DNA of 64,000 nucleotides. Origin: Rickettsiales endosymbiont of Stachyamoeba lipophora (GTDB lineage: Bacteria; Pseudomonadota; Alphaproteobacteria; Rickettsiales; 33-17). The stretch lies in contig NZ_CP033611.1 in the NCBI RefSeq assembly GCF_003932735.1, positions 586,156 through 650,155 of the forward strand, given 5' to 3'. The position numbers and the translations under genes are program-made. Of this stretch, positions 1 to 9,808 are shown one piece after another (position 1 is the first letter of the stretch; every line of letters starts with the position of its first letter). The notes beneath the pieces were generated by a model that was given only the letters and a program-made list of their open reading frames with translations, did no database searches and was not told where the DNA came from.

Positions 1-1249
1 GATAAGCTGTAAGCTTTTTCTCTTCCTCGCTCATTACAAGTGATTTACGTTCAGCTCCCATCATCACCTTGTCTTTTGCAGCCTCAAGCTCCTCCATAGT
101 AACAACTTTTTTATTACGTCTTGCAGCAAGCAGTGCTGCTTCATTCGCTAGGTTAGCCAGATCAGCCCCACTAAATCCAGGAGTACCTCTTGCAATAACC
201 CGCGGATCCACATCTGGTCCTAAAGGAATTTTATTTAAATGTACTTTTAAAATTTGTTCACGACCATTAACGTCCGGTGCTGAAACAATAATTTGTCTAT
301 CAAATCTACCTGGACGAAGCAGCGCAGGATCTAACACATCTGGACGATTTGTTGCTGCCACTACAATTACCCCTTCATTGGGTTCAAATCCATCCATTTC
401 AACCAGAATTTGGTTCAACGTTTGCTCTCTTTCATCATTTCCACCGCCAAATCCTATTCCACGATGGCGGCCTACTGCATCAATTTCATCAATAAAAATT
501 ATACAAGGTGATTTTTGTTTAGCTTTTTCAAACAAATCACGAACCCTGCTGGCACCCACACCCACAAACATTTCTACAAAGTCTGAACCAGAGATGATGA
601 AAAAAGGTACGCCTGCCTCTCCTGCAATAGCTTTAGCAAGTAAAGTTTTACCCATACCTGGTTGACCAATAAGCAAACAACCTTTTGGAATTTTTCCACC
701 TAAAGCCTGAAATTTAAGTGGCTCCTTTAGAAATTCAACAATTTCTTTTAATTCTTCTTTTGCTTCATCAATACCTGCTACATCATCAAAAGTAATTTTT
801 GATTTTTCTGACAACAGCCTTGCTTTGGATTTACCAAAACCTAAGGCTTTATTACCACCGCCTTGCATTTGCTTCATAAAGAAAATCCACACCCCTACTA
901 ACAATAAAACAGGGAACCAAGAAAGTAGAATCCCTAGTACTGAATTCATTTTAGTATCCATCGGCAAAGCTTCAATTCTAACATTGTTAGCTTTAAGCTT
1001 ATTTACCAAATCTGGGTAGTCCGGGGTAAAAGTTGAAAATCTTGTTCCATCATTTAAACGGCCTTCAAGATTTTTACCTTGAATAATTACGGTTGCTACC
1101 TGGCCATCTTCAACTTTGTTAATAAAGTCTGAGAACGCGTAATTATTATAACCGCCAGATAATGAATTACCTTGAAAAAAATTATATACACCGAATAATA
1201 TGGCGAAAGTTAACGTCCAAATTAAAAAATTCTTACCAAAATTATGCAT
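1..1249 (-). CDS. ftsH: ATP-dependent zinc metalloprotease FtsH (N-terminal part, cut by window edge)
   Basis: FtsH is a membrane AAA+ protease that degrades misfolded membrane proteins and some regulators. The frame opens with ATG at 1249 and runs off the window edge after 416 codons, just after the residues TAY that normally precede the HEXXH zinc motif, so the protease site lies outside. An N-terminal membrane segment is followed by a periplasmic part, a second membrane segment (about residues 100-120) and the AAA domain. Walker A reads GQPGMGKT rather than the usual GPPGTGKT. Walker B ([11 protein letters not shown]) and the second region of homology with RPGRFDRQ are intact. It lies downstream of tilS and cpoB on the same strand, an order common in this group. 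Identification is very secure. Confidence 0.97.
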   Translation of the reverse strand, partial: MHNFGKNFLIWTLTFAILFGVYNFFQGNSLSGGYNNYAFSDFINKVEDGQVATVIIQGKNLEGRLNDGTRFSTFTPDYPDLVNKLKANNVRIEALPMDTKMNSVLGILLSWFPVLLLVGVWIFFMKQMQGGGNKALGFGKSKARLLSEKSKITFDDVAGIDEAKEELKEIVEFLKEPLKFQALGGKIPKGCLLIGQPGMGKTLLAKAIAGEAGVPFFIISGSDFVEMFVGVGASRVRDLFEKAKQKSPCIIFIDEIDAVGRHRGIGFGGGNDEREQTLNQILVEMDGFEPNEGVIVVAATNRPDVLDPALLRPGRFDRQIIVSAPDVNGREQILKVHLNKIPLGPDVDPRVIARGTPGFSGADLANLANEAALLAARRNKKVVTMEELEAAKDKVMMGAERKSLVMSEEEKKLTAY

Positions 1250-1295
1250 TTTCCTAATTTATCCTAAATAGTAATTTTATAAAAGTATTTAGATT

Positions 1296-2606
1296 CTAAA
1301 GCATTTTTTTTGTTATCACAAGTTCTTCAAAAAACTTCAAATCTTTTAAAGTTAGAAGTTGTGAAATTAAAGGCTGCTCCGGCATCCAATTAATTATAAT
1401 TTCATTATTAGTTAATGTAGGCGCTAGGTACTTATTTTTCAAGCCAGAGATGTAATAAATCGGCAAAGTATTTCTTAATTGATACAATTTATGTGCATAT
1501 CGAGTCTTACTCTTACTATTTAAGGTAAATTGGCTCTGTTCATTTTTGCTAGGTGCTCGTAAAATTAAATTATATAAGGAGTAATTTTTAATTGTATAAA
1601 ATGAGTCGCTATAAATTGCATGAGCTTTTATGCTCTTTGGATAGTTAGTATTTTCTTGATAAAATGAAATGATTTTATTTTTTTGTTGGATAATAACCTT
1701 GTTTAAGCAAATTTTAAAATTTTGCTGGTTATTGATTTTATCTAATACATTAATGAGTTGATTGAGCCTAAGCGCTTGAATATTATTGCCTAAATAAATT
1801 AGTATCTTATTAAGCAAACTCAAGGCATTTTCATAAGTCAAGTTTATGAATTTTTCTGAGTTAATTTCTACTAAGCCAAAAGGATAGAAAGAGCTTACAT
1901 AATGCACTTGCCCAGCAATGGTTTCAATTTTATTTAAATAATTACGTGTAAGATTCAAACAGGTAGTAAAAAGATTATGCTTATTAAAATCGTCTGAACT
2001 ATTAAGCATTTGACGGAAGCGATTACGAAGATAGGTTGGTTTAAAATTAGATTGATCTATGCAATATTGTTGGTTGATTGATTTTAAATATTTTACTAAT
2101 TCTTCTTTATAAAAAAATATTAATGGCTTAACAAGTTTAACATTTTGCTGGTACGTAACAGGCTGTACAAGGCCTAAGCCATCTACACCGCTTCCACGAT
2201 TAGCTCTAATAAAAAAATTTTCAATTATATCATCTTTGTGGTGCGCTGTAACAATAGCAGAAACGAAGTAATCCTTAGCTATACGAAAGAGTTGTGCGTA
2301 TCTAAAGCGACGCGCAGTCTCTTGATTTTTATTAAGGTTGTCCTCATCCCAGATAATTTTAATGCAATTTATTTGATAAGAATTACATAAATTTTCTACA
2401 AAGTGGGCTTCTTCGCTGCTTTCTAAGCGCATTTTGTGATCTATTACTACGACTATCAGCTTAGAATGTTCTTTGCATTCAAGTAATAGTCGTAGTAATG
2501 CTATTGAATCTGCTCCACCCGACACTGCGACCAGGATCTTTTCATTAAAAAAATCTAATTGATTCCAGATTTTCTGGAATTTGTTAATGATACTAGAGGT
2601 TATCAC
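1296..2606 (-). CDS. tilS: tRNA(Ile)-lysidine synthetase
   Basis: TilS ligates lysine to the wobble cytidine of the tRNA-Ile that reads AUA, converting it to lysidine in an ATP-dependent reaction. The N-type ATP pyrophosphatase P-loop SGGADS is at residues 29-34, followed by a helix-rich N-terminal domain with HHKDD near residue 120 and a weakly conserved C-terminal domain. At 436 aa it has the usual length for the family. Its start overlaps the end of cpoB by 14 bases, and ftsH follows 46 bases downstream, so the three probably share a transcript. TilS is essential in most bacteria that use a single CAU-anticodon isoleucine tRNA. Function is secure from the P-loop, length and neighbours. Confidence 0.95.
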   Translation of the reverse strand: MITSSIINKFQKIWNQLDFFNEKILVAVSGGADSIALLRLLLECKEHSKLIVVVIDHKMRLESSEEAHFVENLCNSYQINCIKIIWDEDNLNKNQETARRFRYAQLFRIAKDYFVSAIVTAHHKDDIIENFFIRANRGSGVDGLGLVQPVTYQQNVKLVKPLIFFYKEELVKYLKSINQQYCIDQSNFKPTYLRNRFRQMLNSSDDFNKHNLFTTCLNLTRNYLNKIETIAGQVHYVSSFYPFGLVEINSEKFINLTYENALSLLNKILIYLGNNIQALRLNQLINVLDKINNQQNFKICLNKVIIQQKNKIISFYQENTNYPKSIKAHAIYSDSFYTIKNYSLYNLILRAPSKNEQSQFTLNSKSKTRYAHKLYQLRNTLPIYYISGLKNKYLAPTLTNNEIIINWMPEQPLISQLLTLKDLKFFEELVITKKML

Positions 2607-3606
2607 AGCCCATTCTGGTATATTCTCTATCAGCCTTAGCTTTTAGATTAGCATTTAAATCAGGAAACAGAGTATACATTTTCCTAATATAGTTACAACC
2701 TTCCTTATTCTTTTTGATTCTTCCTAGCGCAATAGAAGCTTTATACAGAGTTTCAGGAGCTTTTTTACCTTTTGGAAAATACTTAAATCCTTTTAAATAT
2801 TGTATAGCCGCTTTTTCAAATAATTTTTGGGAAAAAAATGTTTCACCATACCAATAATACGCGTAGCCTACTAAGGGATCATTACCATATTTTTTTATAA
2901 AGCTGTCTAAAGTTTGTCCCGCTTCTATTAATTGATTCTTTTTAATAAGCTGCAAAGCTTGGTTGTACATTGCCTGTTTTTCTTCTTCGCTTGATTTAGC
3001 TGCTTCAGCTTCTGCTTGCTGTGTATCCTCTGGGGCTTGAGAAGAGTTTTGTTTCTTTTGTTCAATTTCTTTGAGTTGCTGATTTAGTGGTTTACCTTTT
3101 GCCAGATCTGCAACGTCTTGTCTAGTAGGCTTTTTTACTGTGTTATCCGCTGGTTTTTTCACAGCTTTTGGCTTGCTTGTATCAGAAGCTATTTCTTCCA
3201 TATCGCTTGCTGTGTCGCTGTCTAAAGAAGCATGTGTTTTATTGCTGCTGGCAGTATTTTCTTCTAGTTGCTTAAATCTTTGTTCAAAATCATTGTTAAG
3301 CAAGTCTAGTTTTTCTTGATTTTGACGAATTAAGAATTCATTTTCTTCTAATTTGCCATTGAGATATCTTAATTGTTCTTCCACTGATAATAGTCGCGAT
3401 TCAACTTCTGCCGCATCGGTATTTAGGTTTTTGGTAATGTTAGCAGTAGTTCCTTTGTAGGATTGTTTGCGCACAATATCTAAATCTCTTTCTAATTTTA
3501 GGAGGCGTGAATTTAAATTTGCGTCATAGCTTGCAGCAAAGCAAACATTGCTTATACTTATAGTTATTATAACTAAAAATTTGATTAGCTTATAGTACAT
3601 ACACAT
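2593..3606 (-). CDS. cpoB: Cell division coordinator CpoB / Tol-Pal system protein YbgF
   Basis: CpoB is a periplasmic protein that links the Tol-Pal machine with peptidoglycan synthesis at the septum. The protein has an N-terminal signal peptide (hydrophobic residues about 7-23, cleavage near FAA/SYD). A coiled-coil region with a 'LLSVEEQLRYLNGKLEENE' heptad pattern (residues about 70-120) is followed by a long charged, low-complexity linker. The C-terminal TPR domain (about 210-335) has the YYWYGETFF and FPKGKKAPETLYK motifs of YbgF. The linker, rich in Lys, Ser and Glu, is longer than in the enterobacterial protein. It is first in the run to tilS and ftsH. Met3 is an alternative start (3600). 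No tol or pal gene is inside the window. Confidence 0.88.
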   Translation of the reverse strand: MCMYYKLIKFLVIITISISNVCFAASYDANLNSRLLKLERDLDIVRKQSYKGTTANITKNLNTDAAEVESRLLSVEEQLRYLNGKLEENEFLIRQNQEKLDLLNNDFEQRFKQLEENTASSNKTHASLDSDTASDMEEIASDTSKPKAVKKPADNTVKKPTRQDVADLAKGKPLNQQLKEIEQKKQNSSQAPEDTQQAEAEAAKSSEEEKQAMYNQALQLIKKNQLIEAGQTLDSFIKKYGNDPLVGYAYYWYGETFFSQKLFEKAAIQYLKGFKYFPKGKKAPETLYKASIALGRIKKNKEGCNYIRKMYTLFPDLNANLKAKADREYTRMGCDNL

Positions 3607-3760
3607 TACATAATAATATTTTGTACAAATGATAATATTTAGATAGAAAAAATCTAGTAAATAAATGTTTTAACTGCAAATTTTATTTATAAGCTTGATT
3701 TTTTAGAGATATACTGCTTAATTATTCAAGATTTTTACATTATTATTCAGTAGGTATAAT

Positions 3761-4525
3761 ATGACTATTGGTTATCACCAATATGGTACGGGCGAACATA
3801 AGGTCATCATTCTTCACGATTGGTTTTCAGATGTCAGCAGTTATTCCGCTCTGATCCCTTACTTAGATCAACAGCACTTTACTTTTATCTTTGCCGATCT
3901 TAGGGGATATGGTAAATCCAAACACTTTAAAGGCGAATATAGCGTTTTAGAAACTGTGAGTGATATACTAACCTTAGCTGATGAGTTAGGATTTAACTTA
4001 TTTTCTATTATTGGTCATTCTATGAGTGGGATGACGGTTCAATATTTACTCGCGCATTTTCCGCACAGAATAGCCAAAGCTATTGCTATTGCTCCCGTTC
4101 CCGCTTGCGGATCACCCGCCGATAAGGATACTTTTGATTTTATGAAAGAGGCTGCTGATAATGATTTGAACAAAGCCGCACAAGCCGCGAATATGATGTC
4201 AGGCAATAGGCATTCAAATATTTTTATAAAATATAAAGCTCAACAATGGCACAAAGCTGCCACAACTGAAGCACGCTTAGGATATTTAAAAATGTTTACT
4301 CAAACTGATTTTACGGAATCAGTACAAGGATGTAATAAGCCATTATTAGTAATTACCGGGGAATATGATATAGAAGCTTATAACGAACAAGGTATGAAGA
4401 ATACTATCAAAAAATGGTTTGAAAATGCTGAGTTAAAAATAGCTAAAAATTCTGCCCATTATCCAATGCAAGAAGTGCCAGTTTGGTTAGCTACTGAAAT
4501 AGATAATTTCCTTAAGAATAACTAA
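3761..4525 (+). CDS. Alpha/beta-fold hydrolase
   Basis: This is a 254-aa single-domain alpha/beta hydrolase with no signal peptide, so probably cytoplasmic. The nucleophile elbow is GHSMSG with Ser87. A general acid (Asp203, in TGEYD) and a base (His233, in NSAHYP) complete the triad, and the oxyanion region is LHDWF near residue 18. The DLRGYGKS motif after strand 4 is typical of the proline iminopeptidase / haloperoxidase-like group. The substrate cannot be read from sequence. It is monocistronic and divergent from cpoB, with a 154-base gap that should contain both promoters. It may be an esterase, lactonase or carbon-carbon hydrolase. Confidence 0.85.
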   Translation: MTIGYHQYGTGEHKVIILHDWFSDVSSYSALIPYLDQQHFTFIFADLRGYGKSKHFKGEYSVLETVSDILTLADELGFNLFSIIGHSMSGMTVQYLLAHFPHRIAKAIAIAPVPACGSPADKDTFDFMKEAADNDLNKAAQAANMMSGNRHSNIFIKYKAQQWHKAATTEARLGYLKMFTQTDFTESVQGCNKPLLVITGEYDIEAYNEQGMKNTIKKWFENAELKIAKNSAHYPMQEVPVWLATEIDNFLKNN

Positions 4526-4751
4526 TTTAGAAATCATACTTAATTATATAGACATCTTATATTTGATAGATAAAAGTATGTTGCTTTATTATTAATCAAC
4601 TGATTGCATTAATAACCACTCTAGCATTAAATCATTGTTAGTGACTAACCGTTTTTTCCTTTATTTTGCAGTAGCACACATTAATATAAATTACTAAATC
4701 CATATAAAATTAAATAAAATTAACAGCAAATAAATATTTAGGTGAATAAAA

Positions 4752-5915
4752 ATGTCAACCGATATACCAATAAAAATTGCTAAAGATGTAAGTCAAGAAA
4801 AAGAATATCCTTTCACTAACATAGATTCACCCTGCCAATTTATAGCGGAAGCAAACTATACACCTGAGATGCAAGAAGATATGCTTGCGAAGAACTATAA
4901 TTTGGAAGATATATATTTTAATTATAATAACCCTGATGATGAAGATGAAGATGGCGACCTACCTACCAACCGTCAATTATTTTACTCCACGAGTCTATAT
5001 GGCTTAAATAGCCAAAATGCATCTGATCAGGAAGATTCGGCAGCCAATATAGATGCACATAACTTACCAGATATAGGCATTAGTTTAACTTCCTTAGGCG
5101 AAGAGCAAAATACATCTGGAGTTACAGAAGATATAGCGACAAAAACTACGAACGAGCATGCTTTAGTAGCTTTAAACAACTTACATCAGCGGGTAGATAT
5201 ACCATCAAAGGATACTCGTATTGACGATTTAACAAGAAGAGTGGAAGCATTACAAGCTTTACAGGATAAATTAACTAAAGCTATAGCTTTATTAGCAAAG
5301 ATAGAGAAAGCAGAAGCACGAGAGATGCAATTAAATCCAAAGCATGATAATGCTTCGAAAGCTTTAGATATTAACCGCATAGAATTATTAAAGTTGAATC
5401 TTTCCTTATCTACAAAAATCCAAGCAGAGCAAGAGCTAGGCAATATTCAAAATGCACTTAAGCAAGCTAAGAAAGATTTATGGGATGCTAAGCCCTTTAC
5501 TAGCAAAATAAAAGGCATAGCAGCAATGTTTCTTCAACCTTTTGATTTTGCAGCAAAGAAGCTAGCTTATCCTTTCCAAGTTGCAAATGCATGGATAATA
5601 CTTAACTCTCCTATTAGTAATTATCTTACTATCCAAAAAAGACCCCATGTTGTTAGCATAATCAGCACCGGTATAACTTACTTGGCACGCTTAGCTATAG
5701 TTTCGGCTGTATTATTTGTAGCAGGACGTTATGTACCAGGTTTAAGGAACTTAAAAGCACTCAGTTATACTGCTGATATTATTGGGAACAGTACCAACAA
5801 AGTTATAAACTGCATGAATCTAACTAAAACTGCCAATAATTTACAAGTTCAAGCTGGCACTTTTGTAACAATGATAGATAATAAAGCGGCTGGAGTAAAT
5901 ACAAAATCTATTTGA
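4752..5915 (+). CDS. Hypothetical acidic coiled-coil protein with C-terminal membrane segment
   Basis: I do not recognise a family in this 387-aa protein. Residues 1-140 are acidic and probably disordered, including a run of Asp/Glu near residue 60. Residues about 155-250 are predicted helical with heptad-like Leu/Ala spacing (coiled coil). Residues about 300-328 are hydrophobic (a probable membrane segment), followed by a short polar tail. There is no N-terminal signal peptide. A plausible ribosome binding site (taggtga) lies 7 bases upstream of the ATG. It stands alone between long AT-rich spacers. The architecture, a soluble N-terminus plus a C-terminal hydrophobic patch, recurs in the 25037-26269 gene and in the broken gene at 61171. 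A secreted effector is possible but unproven. Confidence 0.6.
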   Translation: MSTDIPIKIAKDVSQEKEYPFTNIDSPCQFIAEANYTPEMQEDMLAKNYNLEDIYFNYNNPDDEDEDGDLPTNRQLFYSTSLYGLNSQNASDQEDSAANIDAHNLPDIGISLTSLGEEQNTSGVTEDIATKTTNEHALVALNNLHQRVDIPSKDTRIDDLTRRVEALQALQDKLTKAIALLAKIEKAEAREMQLNPKHDNASKALDINRIELLKLNLSLSTKIQAEQELGNIQNALKQAKKDLWDAKPFTSKIKGIAAMFLQPFDFAAKKLAYPFQVANAWIILNSPISNYLTIQKRPHVVSIISTGITYLARLAIVSAVLFVAGRYVPGLRNLKALSYTADIIGNSTNKVINCMNLTKTANNLQVQAGTFVTMIDNKAAGVNTKSI

Positions 5916-6404
5916 GATTATCATGCAAGATTAGGATAAAATAGCACTCTTTTTATGAGATTAAATGATTTGCAGATCTTTACAAGAATTAGTAAATCAG
6001 CTTAAACCTTTGGCAAATAGCTGTTTAAAATTTTTGTTAGAAATATAGCATCTATTACCAAGTATTTTTACCATCTAACCTTATAGCAAATTCAGTTAAA
6101 TTTTAGATGACATTTAACAGCCATTATAATATTAATAGCCATAATTTACCTTGCAAATGTAGCTCAACCTTCTTAAGCCATAGCTATAAGATGATTTGCT
6201 GCCCATACATAATCTTCAATTGATAGTAGTCTTGTTAGCAAGGCAACACTGTAATGTAGTTAAATTGGAACAACAAGCCACCGTTTTCTTACAAGGGCTG
6301 AAAATTGGCAACAAAGCTTCAAATTCTTTTATCCTCAAGGTTTTGGCTGTTCTACAACAAACATCACAACCTCAGTCTGCTGCTGAATTATCATAATTAT
6401 TGAC
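5916..6404. other. 489-base non-coding spacer with a possible gene remnant
   Basis: This is a spacer between the unknown plus-strand gene and the end of pgi. It is AT-rich and holds one frame of 66 codons on the plus strand (6196-6396, TTG start). That frame has protein-like composition but no ribosome binding site and no ATG, so I read it as a possible remnant rather than a gene. No RNA gene or terminator was recognised. Confidence 0.4.
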
Positions 6405-7544
6405 CTAATAACCGATTAAGCTTTTAAGCTCATCTACAATTGGCTGACCTAAAGGATTAATTTTCTTTAAAAAACTTAAGAATAACACTTCAATTATTCT
6501 ATCAGTAATTATCTCACCTAATACATCTTCGTTTATTATAGGCAAACTAATTATTCTATAAGCTGTATCATGTTGATTTAAAAACCGTGTTAAAGCATTA
6601 AACTGGCCTTTAGCAATTTTACCTAAGCCACTTTCAAATACAGACTCATTAGCAATTAAATTAAAAGTTTTATCTTGCGGTCCATCTAGATATAATTGCA
6701 TTTGACTATGATAATCAGTAGGACATAAACTTAAAATGGGGGTAATTCCTTGCCTTTTCTTTCCTAAAGATTCAGCTAGAATTTGCGCATACCAGCCAGC
6801 AAAATCTAAACAACTTAGACTATAACTCATTAGTATTTGGTTAGCATGGGTATGGTATAAAAATATAGCCGATCTAAATGAATTATGATCTTGAGGGTTA
6901 GATAAAAACCTTTCTAAGCTGCTTTTTGCCGATTTAATAACCTTATCCGCCTCAAAACCTTTAAGGATGCCAGGAATCAATCCAACTTTAGTGAGTGAAG
7001 AAAACCTACCTCCAACTTCCGGATGGACTAAGATATTACTTTTATATTCTTTCGCTATATTACCTATTTTAGAATCATGGGTAGTTATAAACGCAAAATG
7101 GTCTAATATCCTCTGAGCTTGATTTTCAAATTTGTTCACTAGATAGTCTGTGATAACACAAGTTTCAATTGTATTACCAGTTTTGCTAATTACCAAAACA
7201 AAGGTATTATTTAGTTCAATTTTTGCTAATTGTTTATTTATTTCCGCTTCATCTAAATAATCTATGAAAATCAGGTTCGATACATTCTCTAAACTTTGAG
7301 GGTAATAATTGGAGGCTATCATCCTAGGGTTTAATATAGCACCCCCCATACCTACAATTATAAAATTTTTAAAATTATTTTTTATTTGCAATGCAAATTG
7401 CATATCACTCGATTTTAAATTATTATTAAAATCAAAGATATTAAGATATTTTTCTTGAAAAATTTTTATAAATTCTGCTGAAGAATTGCAATATGCAGAA
7501 AAAACTTCAGAGTTAAAATTGTGAATTTGCTGAGTATAAAACAT
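6405..7544 (-). CDS. pgi: Glucose-6-phosphate isomerase
   Basis: This enzyme interconverts glucose-6-phosphate and fructose-6-phosphate in the cytoplasm. The 379-aa protein has two SIS-type sugar isomerase subdomains. The first phosphate loop is SKTGNTIET near residue 120. The PGI signature is VGGRFSSLTKVG near residue 180, and AESLGKKRQGITP plus DYHSQMQ (with the catalytic base region) are near residues 255-275. It is shorter than the roughly 550-aa enterobacterial enzyme, resembling the compact bacterial form. It lies immediately downstream of an rpoZ terminator, so it probably has its own promoter. Together with glpX and tpiA elsewhere in the window it suggests a functional upper glycolytic or gluconeogenic path. 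A bifunctional phosphomannose isomerase activity cannot be excluded. Confidence 0.85.
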   Translation of the reverse strand: MFYTQQIHNFNSEVFSAYCNSSAEFIKIFQEKYLNIFDFNNNLKSSDMQFALQIKNNFKNFIIVGMGGAILNPRMIASNYYPQSLENVSNLIFIDYLDEAEINKQLAKIELNNTFVLVISKTGNTIETCVITDYLVNKFENQAQRILDHFAFITTHDSKIGNIAKEYKSNILVHPEVGGRFSSLTKVGLIPGILKGFEADKVIKSAKSSLERFLSNPQDHNSFRSAIFLYHTHANQILMSYSLSCLDFAGWYAQILAESLGKKRQGITPILSLCPTDYHSQMQLYLDGPQDKTFNLIANESVFESGLGKIAKGQFNALTRFLNQHDTAYRIISLPIINEDVLGEIITDRIIEVLFLSFLKKINPLGQPIVDELKSLIGY

Positions 7545-7553
7545 AATTATCCT

Positions 7554-7585
7554 AAAAAAAAGCCCTCAAAAAAGGGCTTTTTTTT
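7554..7585 (-). terminator. Rho-independent terminator downstream of rpoZ
   Basis: The arms agccct (7561-7566) and agggct (7573-7578) extend through flanking A and T runs, with a six-base loop, giving an A-stem-T arrangement. It is symmetric, but its place between rpoZ and pgi (both minus strand) makes it the rpoZ terminator. Confidence 0.85.
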
Positions 7586-7604
7586 AAAGTAAAGCGTAAT
7601 TTGA

Positions 7605-7991
7605 TTAGTCTTCTACTTCAATATTATCCCCGCCGAAGTCTCCATCAAAAGCCTCGTCACCTTCTATGTTGCCTACAAAGTCAGCATCATCCACCATATC
7701 TAGCGCATTCATCTCTTCTTCAATTTCAGCAGCCAAAAGGTTATCTTCTTCATCAATATCACGCTGAATTGTTTTTTGCATGGTCTGAATTACTAATTCG
7801 CGTAGATGATTAGTATCCACCTTTCTTTCTGCAATTTCTCTAAGAGAAATAACAGCATTTTTATCATTGTCTCGCTCAACCATTATTGGCGAACCGGAAG
7901 TAATTACTTTTGCTCTATGAGAAGCAAGTACTACTAATTCAAATCTATTTTCAACAACTTCTGCGCAGTCTTCAACTGTGATACGAGCCAT
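7605..7991 (-). CDS. rpoZ: DNA-directed RNA polymerase omega subunit
   Basis: Omega is a small RNA polymerase subunit that promotes assembly by binding beta-prime. The N-terminus MARITVEDC, followed by NRFELVVLASHRAK and the helix carrying NDKNAVISLREIAE, is diagnostic of RpoZ. After about residue 75 the protein has an acidic tail rich in Asp and Glu, which is variable in alphaproteobacteria. At 128 aa it is within the usual range. It is followed by a strong terminator, so it appears to end its transcript. No spoT/relA homologue is adjacent, unlike many other genomes. Confidence 0.96.
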   Translation of the reverse strand: MARITVEDCAEVVENRFELVVLASHRAKVITSGSPIMVERDNDKNAVISLREIAERKVDTNHLRELVIQTMQKTIQRDIDEEDNLLAAEIEEEMNALDMVDDADFVGNIEGDEAFDGDFGGDNIEVED

Positions 7992-8074
7992 AAATCTAGT
8001 TTTCCCTTAGAATTGTTTTGAAGCAACTATATTTTATTTTTTCCTATTTGCAATTAATTTCATTGCAAATGCAT

Positions 8075-9808
8075 TCAGTTTTCACTTTCCTTAGACAGCT
8101 CATCACTTTCTTTAGCATAAAGATAATTGCCAGCTCTGAACTTATTTTTAATACGGCTTACTTCATATTCACTAATACCCACCGCTTTTAATACCGCGCC
8201 TCCAAGCTGCAACCCAGTTTCATAGGTTTCAGGCACTACCGCAGTAGCACCTTTTGCTTTTAATTCGTTCTGCTGTGACATATCTCTATATCGTACAATA
8301 ATAGGAATATTTTTATATTTATTTCTAATATTAATTAACGCTGAGTAAAGAAGTCTATCATCATTAACGCTAATAATAATCGATTGCGCTCTTTCAATAC
8401 CTAGCACTTCAAGCACCTTAATATGACTAGCATCGCCTAGATATACCGGGAATTGCTCTTTTTTAGCATCATTTACCACCTCTTCATTGTTATCTACACA
8501 GACATAATGAATTGATTCAGCTTCAAGCAGGCGAGCCACCATTTTTCCAACACGACCAAATCCAATCAATAGTACATGATTATCCAAGTCTGCAGTTTGC
8601 TTAAGCATATAATGCAGCCCTTGCTGTACCGGCTTAGTATCAAGTTTGCGGGATAATACTGTTCCTATATAAGATAATAACGGAGTAACTGCCATTGTTA
8701 CTGTTACTAACATCAATAGCATTTGAGCAGTTTGCCGATCTATTAAATTTTGCTCTTGAGCAAGATCAAATAAGATAAAAGCAAACTCACCACCTTGGCT
8801 CAATAGCAAGCCGGTATGCAGAGCAGTTCCTATATTAAACTTAAATAATAAGCATAATAAAGTAATAATAGTAGCCTTAACAACTATAAGCAGCACAGAA
8901 AACTCTAAAATTCTTACATAGTTATCTGCAATAAAATTAAAATCAATATGCATTCCTACAGTCATGAAAAATAAACCAAGGAATATGCCCTTGAACGGAG
9001 CTATACTTTCTTCTGCCTGGTGTTGGAAATCAGTTTCCGCCACAAGTAATCCAGCCAAAAACGCACCAAGCGCTAAAGAGAGACCAAGCTGATCTGTAAC
9101 AAAAGCAGCAGCAAGGGCTATTAACAGAGTAGTGGTTACAAATATTTCATTATTTTTTGCTGCGTTATCAGCACGTATTAAGGAAAAAAATGGTTTTAAA
9201 AAAGTCCTACCGGCAATAAAAATCAGCAAGATGGCCATAATAGCTTTCATGAATGATATGCCAATTATTGCCGCAATATTAGTATCTTTAGCCTCAGAAG
9301 CCATTAAAGGTAATAACACCAAAAGCGGTACCACCGCAAAATCTTGCAATAACAATACTGCAAGCGAAAGACGCCCGACTTGCGTAGATTGAGTTCTAGT
9401 TTCAGCAACCACTTGTAAAACTATAGCAGTAGAAGAAAGGGCTAACGCCATCCCGATAATTATTGCTTTAGAAATCTGAAGCCCCATTAATACTACCGCC
9501 CCTACTATCACTGCAGCGGTAATCATTACTTGAGCCGTCCCCATTCCAAATACATATAATCTTAGCGCTTTCAAACGATCAAAAGTAAGCTCAAGCCCTA
9601 TAGCAAACAATAGGAAAACCACTCCAAATTCAGCAAAAATACTTAGATCATCAGGATTTACCAAGTTTAGCATAGACGGACCTAAAATCGACCCAGCAAC
9701 AAAATATCCCAGCACAGGATTCAGTTTAAGATGTCTAAAGATAGCTACAATTATTACTGCTGCTGCAAGTAAGTATACAATATTTGGTAAAAAACTAATA
9801 TGTGGCAT
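8075..9808 (-). CDS. Kef-type monovalent cation:proton antiporter with TrkA-N domain
   Basis: This is a CPA2-family inner membrane protein of 577 aa. About twelve hydrophobic helices (residues 5-385) form the exchanger. The conserved patterns are GYFVAGSILGPS near residue 35, FLLFAIGLEL near 66 and ALSLGAFLAGLL near 245. A cytosolic Rossmann TrkA-N/RCK domain follows with GFGRVGK (about 416) and CVDNN, the acidic end of the second strand. KefB/KefC-type proteins exchange potassium for protons and are gated by glutathione adducts or NAD(H). No KefF/KefG ancillary protein is nearby, so glutathione control is not shown. The start at 9808 sits inside a 7-bp tandem repeat that offers an out-of-frame upstream ATG. 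Confidence 0.88.
   Translation of the reverse strand: MPHISFLPNIVYLLAAAVIIVAIFRHLKLNPVLGYFVAGSILGPSMLNLVNPDDLSIFAEFGVVFLLFAIGLELTFDRLKALRLYVFGMGTAQVMITAAVIVGAVVLMGLQISKAIIIGMALALSSTAIVLQVVAETRTQSTQVGRLSLAVLLLQDFAVVPLLVLLPLMASEAKDTNIAAIIGISFMKAIMAILLIFIAGRTFLKPFFSLIRADNAAKNNEIFVTTTLLIALAAAFVTDQLGLSLALGAFLAGLLVAETDFQHQAEESIAPFKGIFLGLFFMTVGMHIDFNFIADNYVRILEFSVLLIVVKATIITLLCLLFKFNIGTALHTGLLLSQGGEFAFILFDLAQEQNLIDRQTAQMLLMLVTVTMAVTPLLSYIGTVLSRKLDTKPVQQGLHYMLKQTADLDNHVLLIGFGRVGKMVARLLEAESIHYVCVDNNEEVVNDAKKEQFPVYLGDASHIKVLEVLGIERAQSIIISVNDDRLLYSALINIRNKYKNIPIIVRYRDMSQQNELKAKGATAVVPETYETGLQLGGAVLKAVGISEYEVSRIKNKFRAGNYLYAKESDELSKESEN

Noticed and set aside
69-665. Long plus-strand frame of 198 codons at the window start
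   Set aside because: It is antisense to the intact AAA domain of ftsH, which explains its openness.
6196-6396. 66-codon frame with a TTG start
   Set aside because: No ribosome binding site, no ATG and no recognisable motif; recorded only as a possible remnant in the spacer.
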